DNA of 64,000 nucleotides from Membranipora membranacea. Lineage: Eukaryota > Bryozoa > Gymnolaemata > Cheilostomatida > Membraniporidae. Below, piece after piece: positions 27,101-38,693 of the stretch; positions within the stretch are counted from its first letter, which is position 1; every line of letters begins with the position of its first letter. The notes under the pieces were generated by a model. The model was not told the DNA's origin. It searched no databases and was given only the letters and a program-made list of their open reading frames with translations. Where the stretch lies: the NCBI GenBank assembly GCA_914767715.1, contig OU612065.1, forward strand, positions 7,502,001 to 7,566,000. The letters run 5' to 3'. A program made the position numbers and the translations under genes.

Positions 27101-28095
27101 TAAACAAACTGTTTTAGCAGTAGCATTAGCCGTTAGCTTTTGAATATATGAAAACTTTCTCTATACCTGTTTCAACTGGAACAGGTGCTGATTTTTGCTC
27201 TATGTCTGCATGAAGATTAGTTGAACCCTCCCCTTCCATATGCTTGCTGTCTGGTTGTCGGCTAGATAAAGGTGGGAGAGTGTAACGCCCCCCTTCTTTG
27301 CCCTTGGTCTGGGAGTGTGGGGGCAACTCTGAATATGTCCTATGTATCATGACAGGATGTGTCAAGGGCTCGCTAGCGCACCTAAAAATCATAAGCAAAA
27401 GGTGACATGAATTCGAGATGAAATTTCAGAAACTGTGATCATACTTTGGCCAGACCGAACAGTAACTCAATGAATTGAATTCTTTTGAGTTTTTCTCTGG
27501 GTTGTATTTGAGTTTTAGACTGCAGAGGGCTCCAATACTAACTTGTGAATATCCTGATTTACTAGCATTTCGTTTCTCAGTTTGCCTGATATTGGTCTGA
27601 ATTGCCGCGGGTCACGATATTTGCTGAAACCGCTTGAAGCTGGCAGACCATCTCCTCCGTTATTCAGCCTCTGTGCGCTGTTACCTCTCACTGGTAACTC
27701 TACAAATCCTGTCTTCCCTCTGCTATCACTGTCTCTCATATTCCGAGTCACTGCCATTGCTCTCTCAGATTTTTCCATTGCAGAGGATGACGCAGAGGAG
27801 CCACTGTCGGTATTGTCCTCTTGGTACTATAGAATTCAGGTTATAAGAAATATATTGCATGTAAAGCTGAAGTCATGTAATATTACCAGTAATAGTGGCA
27901 TAGCAACATACAATATATATATTGCCGACAACACATGCTACAAGAAAATGGTCATAAATGTATATGGCAAACCTGGTCATCATTGCGAAATATCTGGCTA
28001 TGTTGAGAGTGTATTGAGCAGCTGGCATGGCCTACAGTTGAGCATCTCGAGTTTCGTTTTTGGTGCGCAGAACAAGATCCCCGTGATATCTCCTC
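24138..28095 (-). CDS. Protein kinase with disordered N-terminal region, non-RD catalytic loop
   Basis: Minus-strand exons 28095-28036 (tentative), 27826-27543, 27381-27167, 26520-26355, 25233-25096 and 24924-24138 join with matching phases. The upstream exons encode a Ser/Thr/Asp-rich segment with no domain. The last exon is a full catalytic domain of about 260 residues: glycine loop KIGMGEFGEV, lysine motif VAIKAL, catalytic loop LLNDIKADNILL, metal motif DFGLA (in FVDFGLASIG), APEVL and a final ERPT. The catalytic Asp, the Lys two residues later and the metal-binding Asn are present, but the usual His-Arg before the Asp is Leu-Asn. So this is a non-RD kinase that probably remains active. 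Ser/Thr or tyrosine preference cannot be settled by eye, and I recognise no named subfamily. The start codon was not found; a first exon lies beyond 28095. Confidence 0.85.
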
Positions 28096-30760
28096 CTAGG
28101 TAAAGGTTCATACATTTGCCATTATTTATCATTCTCCCTAAAAAGTGGCTAGTTCCACCTGTATCATTATGCATTGATTCCTAAACAGCTTCTGACATGA
28201 AGTGAAAATGATTGAACTTTCCTTGTCTCAACCACAGCATCTGTCATACAAAGTCAAAGCCAGTGGTAAATCTTAGTTTAGTCTAACATACCTTTGCCCC
28301 TTCTGGGATGGAGTACTTGTAAACATTAGTCTTTTGCATTATTCTAGCCAGTATTGACCCCATATTTGCTTAGCCTATGTCATATCAATCATTTTTGCTG
28401 GCTGCTTAGATTGGAGATCTTGCTGACAGAGAAAGTGTAGGGGTATGGAACTGGTAGGTGGGATATGAAGGTGATGAGTTAACAAGATTGCTACACTTGA
28501 CAACAAAAACTCAAAGTCAGCTGATCCGGAGATCAATGCGCAAAGTAGACCATAGCGACATACCTACATCGTGCACACAATCATCACTGGTTATCTTGCA
28601 ATCATTATTGAGTTTGCATGGTTGAGTCTTTGGAAAAGGCGTAACTATTTATTACCATCCTTCTGCCTCAAATAGCAGAGTAGAATGCCCAAAAAGTGTT
28701 TTCGTTTCACATTTGGTTAGATTTTTTCTTGGATTTCCATTTCAGCCAAAAATAGAATCATTCCAACGAAGCAGTATTCCCTCGGGATATTAAAAACCTG
28801 TATATATGTTGATTATCGACTGTTAACTTGGGCTGGAGACTTTCCAAGATAAGGCTATCTACCACCTGTTTTGTTACAGATTGTTTCAATATCAGCTACT
28901 CAGAGCTCAATCTGTTTTGATGAGATTTGAGATGACTGGTTTGTCCGGGTTCCGGTCCAACCTGTGATGTTATGTCATTCTTATCTTTGGTCAAAAATTC
29001 AACAGATAATGATGCCAGTTTCTTTGTTTTAGGGTAATTGATCGAATAATTTGAATGTCAATGCTCCAGGCAAAGTCAATACTATTATTAACATTGCGAA
29101 TCCAATCGATGCAAAACCTCTTAGCTTCTTAGCCCATAATTATGTTAATGAGCTAAATTTACAATATACCAAAATTCCTGCTTTGCTAGATCAATAATTG
29201 ACTTTGCAAAAAAGTCTTCCCAAAAAACAATTACGCTATTTGGAAGTAAAATAATTATGTAAATTTATTTTGTGATTCTTGCGTGCCAGCATATCCAACA
29301 TAAATATTGACACAATTGAAGCAATAATGGGATATCAGATAAAAACTGCTATCATCAAGAGACGGATAATCCTGCTGTTTTATAGAAGACCACTGGTCAT
29401 TTGCTGCTTGATTTGTTTGAGTAAAATTCCTGTTATTCTGTTACAATACGGCCATTGGCAGAATGGGGAAAAGTCTAGGGGGCTCAGACTAGGCAGTCTC
29501 ACAATATAGCGCTTGGTAAGACGTGAGAGTAGAGCCTGCTGAGGGTCTTGTGTTTTTCATCATAATATAGTTCTGATCTAAGTAGTACCGAATTCAAATA
29601 ATTATCTCACCATGATAGGTTACAGTGTTACTGCTATGCTAAAATTCAGAGTTGTCACACTTGTTTAAAGAGAAGACAATGCCTAATGTAGACATTCCCG
29701 GAGATCAAAACTATGATGGTGCATGTTAAAATGCGGCAATGATTTATCAGTTAGGAATTAGCTTAGTTTGTAGAGTTCTCATGCGGGTATTTCTGATGAC
29801 CACAGCAAGTTTTTTTTAAAGTCAAACCATCTATTATTGGAATTTTCAATGGCCAATCTACCTGCCATCTACAGAAGAGTCAATTTCTTAAACACTTAAA
29901 TTTACATGTTTGTGATCACACCAGACTGCCATGCTCTTGAATCTGCTATTTTTTATCCTCTGACGGCTGTATTAGCGGGATAACAGAACTCAACATTGAC
30001 ATAGGCAGCAGAGCAGTTCGCCTGCTTGAAGACATGCTGATTCTTTATACCTTTTTACAGGTGCTGAAGTCGATGACTAATCACAGTTCAATAAGGAACA
30101 AGAATGGGATTATCTCTAACATGTTTGTTTAGCAGTGCACTGAGATATGAACTCCGATCCATCCACAAAACCTATTCAATTTATGTGCGTTCTCTAAATA
30201 TTGTGTGCATAATTTGACTCGGAGGCAAATTCTGCAGATTCTGATAACACTACCGAATATTCTCTCTGGCTCTTTAAAACCAGTATTGCCAGACATAGAA
30301 TCTTACTTATACATTTTAAAGTTACCCTCTCTATTCGAAAGAGCAAATAATGTTTTATATTCTACTGCATTTACTTGCAAGTTTTTGTTACCCCTTTTTA
30401 ATTTTAATATTTTGTTAAGCCATGTATTGAAATTTTCAAATAAACGACTTATAGTTCTAGGCGTTAGCTCAATCACAGAAGCCAAGGGAATTCTCGCCTT
30501 CATCTGTAACATCTACAACAACATAGATTGAGATATCAAACCTATCCAGGAGCAAACGTCATGAGTTCAAGTTTATTGCTCACTATTTTAGATCAACAAG
30601 TAGTCCCGTAGGTGGATGTATTGGCGCATGCAGGCCACAAGTTGGTTCCCATCATCACAAGGTCTTGCAAAATTTAGATTAGATTGCTTAGGTCAACAAA
30701 ACTAGGCGACCAGAGTAATTTTGGGACGTCACAAACTCTTAACAGCAAAAGGCAGGTATA
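28096..30760. other. Spacer between the kinase and the tandem secreted genes
   Basis: No supported gene. The kinase 5' exon and promoter should be here. A 109-codon open frame at 30205-30531 (no ATG start) has no recognisable domain and no splice support. Confidence 0.45.
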
Positions 30761-33700
30761 ATGGTTCAAGCTGCTAAATTAATCCTGGGCTACAAGTTGC
30801 TGATTCTCCTGCTGTGCGATGTAAGTGCTGACTACAAGAGACCTTACCCGGTGACAGGCACCTGGCTCAAAGACCGAACAAATGCGACTGATATTCGTCA
30901 AACATTATCAGCGTTCAAGGCTCTTGGTGGGGATACAGCCATATCTCAAGGGGCTGAGTTTCTGAACAGAACATCTGATAGTATCAAAGGAGATCCTCTG
31001 TTCAAAGATTGTGTAGTTGGTGAGTACAAAAGTAGGCCTAGTAGTTTTTAGGGAAGTTTACCCTGTGGCCAATTAGTTCTGATAGCCATGAACTCAGCAA
31101 TGTCAGACCTTGACGACATGTGAAGCAACACATTATGCCATTGTAATTTCAGGTGGAAAGCATTGTGTCAATCTTGCGACGGAAGATCTTAAAGTAGGAA
31201 AAGGACTGGATATACAAGCATGGGTTACATACAGCTATGAAGATGATTATACAGAGAATATTGGCCCTTGTAAAGGTTTCGACCGGCGTTACCAGATTGG
31301 AAAGAAAGTCTTCTATCGCCTTGTCCTGTGGTTAGAACAGTACATGTAGGTATACCCCTATGTAGCAGTTGCAATGCCATCCAGATAGTGGAATAATTGG
31401 TGAGAGCAGATAATTCCAGTTCATCATTTCCATTTTCATGTTAGTCTTGCCAAATTGGTCTTGCCAAATTATGAGTAAGTGCAAAACGATATGCCATATA
31501 ACATTGCAGCTGGTTCAAATTCCAACAACAAAGCATGTATCTCAATGGCATAGCTATATTTCTGTTACACGGAGCAGGGGTTATAATCATAGTTTTGTCT
31601 ATGGTTATAATATAGGTTCAGGTGAACACTAGCGACATTTACAGTACCTTACATTTAATAGGGGTGGAGATGACTGTACATTTAAGAATGGAAGTCGGGT
31701 TGCTGTATTATTCACCTCTTTTTCTGGAAAGGCAGATCCACATCAGCTGCTTATACAGGAGGCTACAAAAATGAATATGACTGTTTATATCGGCCTTCCC
31801 AAACCTCCTTACATCGGTAAGTAAATGTGATATTAGCTTGTCTTCACTTCTTCACCTACCATTAAACCAAACTCTGCTTCTGAAAAGAAAATACAGTCCT
31901 GAAAAGGAGAGTAACAGAGAATTTGCCTGTTAAACTAAGTTGGTCTTTGCTTACCCACTAAAATGATACTGCACTGATCGATGCATTACTTTATTAGCAA
32001 GGACCTGGTGTAATTATTTTCACCATCATATTTCTTTGCAGGCGGGTTTAGATATAAAAAAAACTGATTGATCCATACTTGCGACCCAAACTGACTTTGT
32101 CAGTCGTGTGTTTTATATTGTGAGGCCTTCATCCCTGGTGTGTGTGAACAGGGTGAGAAGTCATAAATTGTAATAAAAAACTTCTCTCTTTCATGCTCAT
32201 ATTGTATGATCATATTTTAATAGGAGAGGACCAGGATTCAGCTGATCTGATGCAAGCTTTCTATGGTTTGAGTTACAGAATACCCCTAGATCACCAAAGG
32301 CGTTATTCCGCAAATAATGAGACCAAAGCTATGAAAGGTATAAGAAACTCGGCTTTACATCTCCATTATATAAAAGGTTTTGAATCACTCAAGTTAATGA
32401 ATTCTCTTGTCTCTCTCTATCCTGAGCAGGCTGTCCGCCCCCACCCACCCAGGCCAGTCTCTACCTACGTTTTTTATATGAGACTAGAGAATGAAAATTC
32501 TCTAACTTATCATTGAAAAACTTGGTTGATCAACCTTGTAGGTTTTGGCGATTTAAACGACTGGCTTATCCAACATAAAAAAAAATTCAATTCTTTTTAG
32601 GATATTATAGCAGTGCCACCGTAATACCGGACTACATTGTCAATCCTCAGAAAGCGCGACCTGATGGTCGTCTTCCGCCAAGATATGCCGTAATGTTTTG
32701 GAGAAAGCTGGGACTCCTAACTGGAAATGCAGGTTATCAGCTGCTAGGATCTCCTAGACTGGATCTTACTCATGTTGGTAATACCACCTTAAAAGGGTAT
32801 AATGAAGGTATCCAAAGTATCGCATATTTTGGAATGCTGAGCAACATGGTTATATTAGATGGCAGAGGAGAAGGTTGGTTGCTAATATGTACTGGAGTGA
32901 AATGAGTAAAATGTCAACTGAGATATCCACATTGTGCATCATTCACTTGTGTGATCGCTGCATTAAAACATGACAGAAAGAAAGAAAATTCTACTACTGT
33001 ATGATGGCATTACAGTACTTTTGAGAAGAAAGTGTTTTGTGACTTTGTTTTCCAGTACACTGGCATGTTTGTCACTGATGATACTTTTGTGTACATCGGC
33101 TGTGCATTGAATTACAGGTAAAGCTGCTTACTTTAGTGAGCAAGAAAAACACAAGAGAATAATTGATACAGACTACTCTCTGTGGCAAGTTCTGAAACAC
33201 AAGAATTCGTCTATCAGCGAGAAAGTGACTTACTCAGATGTCTATTATGCTTCGATAGGAGATGTAAGTCATTATTTTATGTTACCCTTGATTATACTGC
33301 TATACCATTTCACCAACATATCCCAGCCAATATTTTTTTATGGGATTAATCACAGAGGTTTCAGCAAATAAGGTATCGGACACTATTAAGACCAAATAAA
33401 AAATTCTCAGATTTCTGATTAAAAAAAACTACTATGAGTTTATCTTTAGCATACATAACTTTACCTCTAAGCGACTGCAGACTTCAATATCAAAATTCTG
33501 TTTGCAGTTTTTCAGGTATATCGGAGATCTAAAAATACCTACTTGGCTCATGTTAGAAGCTTTTGATGATACTGGTAGTAAAGATGTATGTCTGCCAGTC
33601 GACCCAAAAGCATCTGGTAAGTGTGGACCGTGATTATTTATTTAAGGGAGGTTATCGTGCATTACTATACACAAAATAATAATGTGAAATAAAAAAACCA

Positions 33701-34551
33701 AGCTAGTTTTAAATGGCTGAAGTTGTGTTTTCTAAAATTTGTATGCTAATTACATGTTGTTTACACAGGTATGGATAGGAAAGTAGAAAAAGTCTTCAAG
33801 TCTCACTTAGACAGAGCCTTAACACATGTAGGAGCCCTAGTTCACAAAGTATCAGCCTTTGCTTGGGATCCGCTGCTCACCTGCAAGGAAAAGAAATCTG
33901 ATAATTCTTTGGCTGAGCAGATTAAGAATGACTACCAACGTCCTATCATCAGCGAGTGCAGATTTCATTCACCTCAAAATCAGTCTATCGTTGTGCTCGG
34001 TTTTCATTTGGAAGGACCTCTGACTCAGCCATTCCAGGTAGGATTAAGCTCTTGGATCCAGAGTTCCTGTGGAGAATATTATATATATTGTAGTCAAAAT
34101 TACAGGATAACTATAAAAATTCAAAAGACAGATACACAGGTTGAAAACTGATAAATTCAAATCATTTAAAATCACTTCTCCTATCTCTTTTGACAGTCTT
34201 ATAATTTCAAAAGTGTCAATAGAGAAGAAAAGTTTTCCAAATCTAATTTCAAAGTTATTTGAGAATGTTTAAATTTTGTGAATATTGTTGCAGGTCAATT
34301 ACACCTTGTATTCTGGAGAACATAAAAGTATCAGTCTGTATGGATACTATTTTGAGCTCGATTATGGCATACAGCACAACCTTGTGGACTCACTCGTATA
34401 CATACAACTCTACGACATACCTGACCTCAGGGATCTGAAGAGAAATGGAACTATTGGAGTAGCCAGAACCGATGGAACTGGAGAAGGCTGTTATTTCAAC
34501 TACAACTTCAATGATGCATTTACTCAAGACATTAACAATCAGAAGATTTAG
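30761..34551 (+). CDS. Secreted protein A, DUF4434-like TIM-barrel candidate (tandem copy 1)
   Basis: Nine exons (30761-31019, 31153-31345, 31662-31816, 32224-32337, 32601-32873, 33118-33263, 33508-33616, 33769-34037, 34294-34551) join in phase into 591 residues. A signal peptide is evident (about 1-24, LILGYKLLILLLCDVSA). Next comes RPYPVTGTWLKDR with ALGGDTAI, reminiscent of the first strand of DUF4434/glycosidase-like barrels, then VAVLFTSF, a conserved AVMFWRKL and LDLTHVGNTTL block, IPTWLMLEAFDD (Glu397) and VSAFAWDPLLTC late in the protein. These look like successive beta-strand ends of a barrel, followed by a beta-rich C-terminal domain. Paired cysteines and several N-x-T sequons suit an extracellular protein. 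A close paralogue follows 370 bases downstream in the same orientation. AATAAA lies at 34642. The family assignment is from memory of motif style; the enzymatic role is inference. Confidence 0.85.
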
Positions 34552-34920
34552 TGTCTGATGGTGAAGGCAGTGTAGTCGGATAGCCTGCTCCTTGACATTG
34601 AATTTTCACTACCTGTTGTGAAAATTTTCAAGACAGAAATGAATAAAAGATGGGATAATTTTGCTAAAATTGAAATCATATGACAATCGATCACCCCTGA
34701 TATATTGCACAATCCTGAATCCTCAATACCCGTTAATGTTTGTTTGTCTTCAGGAAAGGGTTGCTTACTTGATGTAACAGTTGATCATAAGTTACACCAG
34801 TCTCCAGAAGTTGATTCTCAGCATTGATAAGATTATGTTTCAACTGATAGCTCATGATACAAATAACACCAAACACAATCAGTTACGTCCCTGAATCTGC
34901 TGTGACACAGAGCTACGGAC
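34552..34920. other. Short intergenic spacer between the tandem copies
   Basis: It holds the copy A poly(A) signal AATAAA (34642-34647) and must hold the promoter of copy B within about 270 bases. No clear TATA box was recognised. Confidence 0.6.
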
Positions 34921-35840
34921 ATGGCTGTAAATAATATTTTGTATTCTGTGGCTTTTGCTGCTATTTTTTTTGGAGTTGCCTCGTCATACAGACCATATCC
35001 AGTGTCCGGTAGCTGGTTCAAAAACCGTAGTAATGCCACAGATCTAAACAACACCCTAAAGAGATTTGCATCAATTGGAGGAGATACTGTTCTCTTGACT
35101 GGAGCTGAGTTTAAAATTCGACAACCAGATGACATCTCGAATGATCCAGATTTCAAAGACTGTGTTATAGGTGAGAAACACTGTGTAACATCAGCTGAAG
35201 CTGTACAGTAAAATGTAATCCGCATTTTGGGTTACATCATTATACTTCATTCTCTAAGATCATCATCATCATTAAAATGATTTCACACAAGGGAAACTTG
35301 ATTATTTGTACATATTTGTACATATTCTAAATGTAGATGGAGTGGATTGCGTATCCAGTGCTAAAAGATTATTTCAAGACAAAGGGATTCACGTTGCCCA
35401 GTGGCTGACATACAGCAATGAGGAAAACTACACTGACAACTTCGCAGTCTGCGATGGATTTGATAGAAGAATCCAAGTCGGGAAGAAGGTTTACTACCAA
35501 CTCACTCTGTGGGCTAAGGATTTGTAAGTATGCTTCAAACAACTGCATTTTTGATAAATAGGCCAAATTCACAGGTTAACATACAATTGTATTAGTATTA
35601 ATGTAGTATATAGTAGTTATATCTCCTCTCAAGAATGACAATGATGCTAACATTGTTGTTATTTGACTTTTCATCAGAGAGGCAGAAGATTGCAGGTTTG
35701 ACAAACAGAGCCATGTGTCTGTTCTCTTCACATACTACAGCGGAGAACCAGATCCACAGTATCTAATGCTGACTCAAGCTAATGCTCTGAACATATCGGT
35801 TCATCTGGGATTACCTCAGCCTCCACAAATCAGTATGTCA

Positions 35841-35871
<31 letters not shown>

Positions 35872-38169
35872 GTCTTCAGTTTATGATATATTGCTGCTAA
35901 CACTGCATGCCTGTTATAAGTTATGCCATACAATTGTTGTAATATGCTCATGCTAATGACAAATAATGATGGTTAATAATTCAGAAGAATATCACGAACA
36001 CCATATCAAAACAAGTGCCAAACAATTTTTCTTGCACCACCCCAAAATTCCCAGGCATCAGTTGACTGTACTAATATTTGTACCGAGGTCCTTATTGCTT
36101 GCGCTCTGAAAGCGGGTTACTCTAACATAACGTTGACTGTTTACAGGGGATTTCCATAGACCTATCATGAATCCATTCTTCACACTGAATTACAGAATTA
36201 TGGCGGATCACGGAAGAAGAGGTTTCTACAACAACACTGCAATGAAGGGTATAGTAATGAGATACTGTAAGATCAATTTGAGCAATATGAGAAAATAGGT
36301 GATGAAGATTGATTCTGAAGGTTACGATTTCGATGTACCTGTATATCAAATACATGTATATTGTATGTGCATAAGCGTGTTCAAATGAGTTTAATATATG
36401 CCCTTTTAGGGTACTACAGTGATGTGACGGTGGTTGCAGACCACATCATGAATCCTCCCATGACGCCCCCTCCAAATCAACTTGATCCAAGAGATGTTTT
36501 GCTGTTGTGGAGAAGACTTTCCTTCAGAGCTTGGCCTCTAAATCAAACTGTTATGGGTGCCCCGAGTATTGACCTAACACATGCAAGTAACACCACTTTA
36601 CGAGGTCACATCGAAGGGATGAAAGAACTGCAGGTCATGACTATGATGTCAAACTTCATCATCAGAGATGCCAGAGGCAATGGTAAGCTATTTCTTGTTG
36701 AAAGCATGGTAATTCTAGAATATCTCTTTATTTTGTTTTTGTTGAGTTTGATTCGATTCAAAGATTGATTTGCAGTTGTCCTCTTAATGGGCAGGTGCAG
36801 ATGATGAATCTTCTTAGTTGATATCGGTGGTCCAAAATGTAGGCAGGGAGTTTGGGACAGATCCAAAACTAAACTCCTAAACTACCTGGTTTTTGACTGT
36901 GCTAGATTATGATATACCTGTGACCTCTTAGTTAGCAAATACAGATGGATCACATTGATCTAAATAAGCATACAATATTTTTAGGGATGGCGGCATATTA
37001 CTGGCCGCTTGATTATGATCAACCAATCTCATACAGAGATAAGAACTTGATGGGACTCTTGAAACAGAGAAACTCTTCAATCGATGAAAGAACCTCCTAT
37101 AAAGATATTTACTACTCTTCAATTAATGAAGTAAGTTTCCAAGCGACTGGTGCTATGCACTCTCATTGTCGCTGACTGTTACCATAAAATTACATCAGAC
37201 ATCCGACTACACTAGATATACTCACTATTCTATAAAAATGTAAGACTCTATCCTTATCTCTCCAACAGTTCCTCTCACTCTATAAAAATAGCTCAAAGCC
37301 AGCCTGGTTGATGGTGGAGGCATATGAAGATACTGAAAATGGTGAATCCTGCGGTATGTTTTATAGATCATGCAAAACCATCTCAATTCAGCTACATTTC
37401 CAAACCTAGACAGGACATAAGTGGAAATTTTAGAGCCCTTATGCTTGAAAACAGATGCTGACAGAATAAATTGATCTTGATCAGCATGAACCTCTCTCTT
37501 ACAATAAGCCACATTCAGAACTGATGTGTTTCCAGGTGATGGCGAAGCTGCTAGTAGAATAGATAAGGGTCACATTGACAGAGCTCTAACTCATGCTGGT
37601 TCTCTGGTTAAGAAGGTGACTGCCTACGCCTGGGATCCTTTCTTTACATGCACAACATCCCAGGACAAGACAGCACTGGCTGACCAGATAGGAAAAGAGA
37701 TGAACAAGTCAATCGATGGTGAATGTAGTTTTCTTGATCCTCCTAATAACCTCACAATAGCGATGACTGGTTTCAACCTTGATTCTCCTGGAAAATTCAG
37801 GGTGAGCTTTTAACAAACTTTCTATGCATAACTTGATAATAGCAAAGAGGGTGTGGATGAATTTCAATTTGATATAGATTTTATTCTTCTTTTAAATCAT
37901 GCCAATGATTTGTTTGACAGGTAGCGTATCAATTCTTTACTGATAAAGAAGGCGTCAACTACATACCGGCCAACTACATAGAGAAGGACTATGGAGTTAG
38001 GAATGGCCTGGTCGATTCCCTGATGTACGTTGAGATCCCGTTTGAAGATTTCTCAGATTTAGCCAGAAATGGAACCATCCGTGTATTGAAATTGGACAAT
38101 TACAACTCACAGTGTCAGTTTAGTTATAGCCTACCAGATCACTCACCATGGTCCGCATCTTTTGGATAA
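34921..38169 (+). CDS. Secreted protein B, DUF4434-like TIM-barrel candidate (tandem copy 2)
   Basis: Nine exons (34921-35170, 35337-35523, 35678-35832, 36147-36248, 36410-36682, 36985-37130, 37269-37353, 37536-37801, 37921-38169) encode 570 residues. Every intron has the same phase as in copy A, and three exons are identical in length (155, 273 and 146 bases). Signal peptide: about residues 1-22 (ILYSVAFAAIFFGVASS). Shared blocks include RPYPVSGSWFKNR, SIGGDTVLLTGAEF, FDRRIQVGKKVYYQL, SIDLTHASNTTLRGH, WLMVEAYEDT (Glu388) and THAGSLVKKVTAYAWDPF. The seventh exon is 24 bases shorter than in copy A. AATAAA is at 38344. A long TA microsatellite begins in intron 3. The role is unknown; extracellular carbohydrate processing is a guess based only on the suspected barrel fold. 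Confidence 0.85.
35849..35871. repeat. TA microsatellite
   Basis: A run of alternating TA starts about 16 bases after the end of exon 3 of secreted protein B. Confidence 0.9.
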
Positions 38170-38390
38170 GAAATGATTTGTTTATTTTCAGTCAACTTAA
38201 CTGTTCATACCCTGCTGGTGAATATATTATCATCTATTGGCTACATTGATTACGTGACAACTGATTTCAAGCTAACTACAATCTTAAAACAAAATAAGGA
38301 ATGGATGTACTGTACGATGTTCAAAAACTAATTTCTAAGACCAAATAAAAATGAAATCATGAAAATATCACAAAACTGTTAATGTTCAGT

Positions 38391-38460
38391 TAGTCTGTCT
38401 TGACAAGCTTTGTTCGGTGGGGGGGGGGGGGGGACCGAACAAAGCTTGTCAAGACAGGCT
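38391..38460. mobile_element. Foldback MITE with poly-G loop and target-site duplication
   Basis: TAGTCTGTCTTGACAAGC (start of the left arm, 28 bases) and its reverse complement on the right are separated by a run of 15 G. AATGTTCAGT occurs immediately before (38381-38390) and again immediately after (38461-38470), a perfect 10-bp direct repeat that looks like a target-site duplication. A 9-10 bp duplication with terminal inverted repeats is typical of Mutator-like elements, so a non-autonomous MULE-type foldback is likely. It lies in the 3' flank of copy B. Confidence 0.75.
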
Positions 38461-38693
38461 AATGTTCAGTATGCTAATATTCTAGAAACAAATATAATTC
38501 AAAATTCATCCATTCAGCCATCAAGTATTAAAATGTTCAGTTTGCATTGTTTCTTTTATAAAACGATACATTTTACCTAATGATTTTCTGTAGGACCTAC
38601 CCGAAATTTCAGCTATTGAGGCGATCAGTATAAAAATAACACTCCATCACACACACATTTGAAGGAAGAACACTATTATGTGTTGATCAGCGA

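Noticed and set aside
27582-28103. 173-codon plus-strand open frame
   Set aside because: It lies antisense to phase-consistent exons of the minus-strand kinase gene, and its sequence shows no domain.
30205-30531. 109-codon open frame, considered as a retroelement fragment
   Set aside because: No reverse-transcriptase, integrase or transposase motif could be recognised on either strand, and there is no ATG start or splice context.
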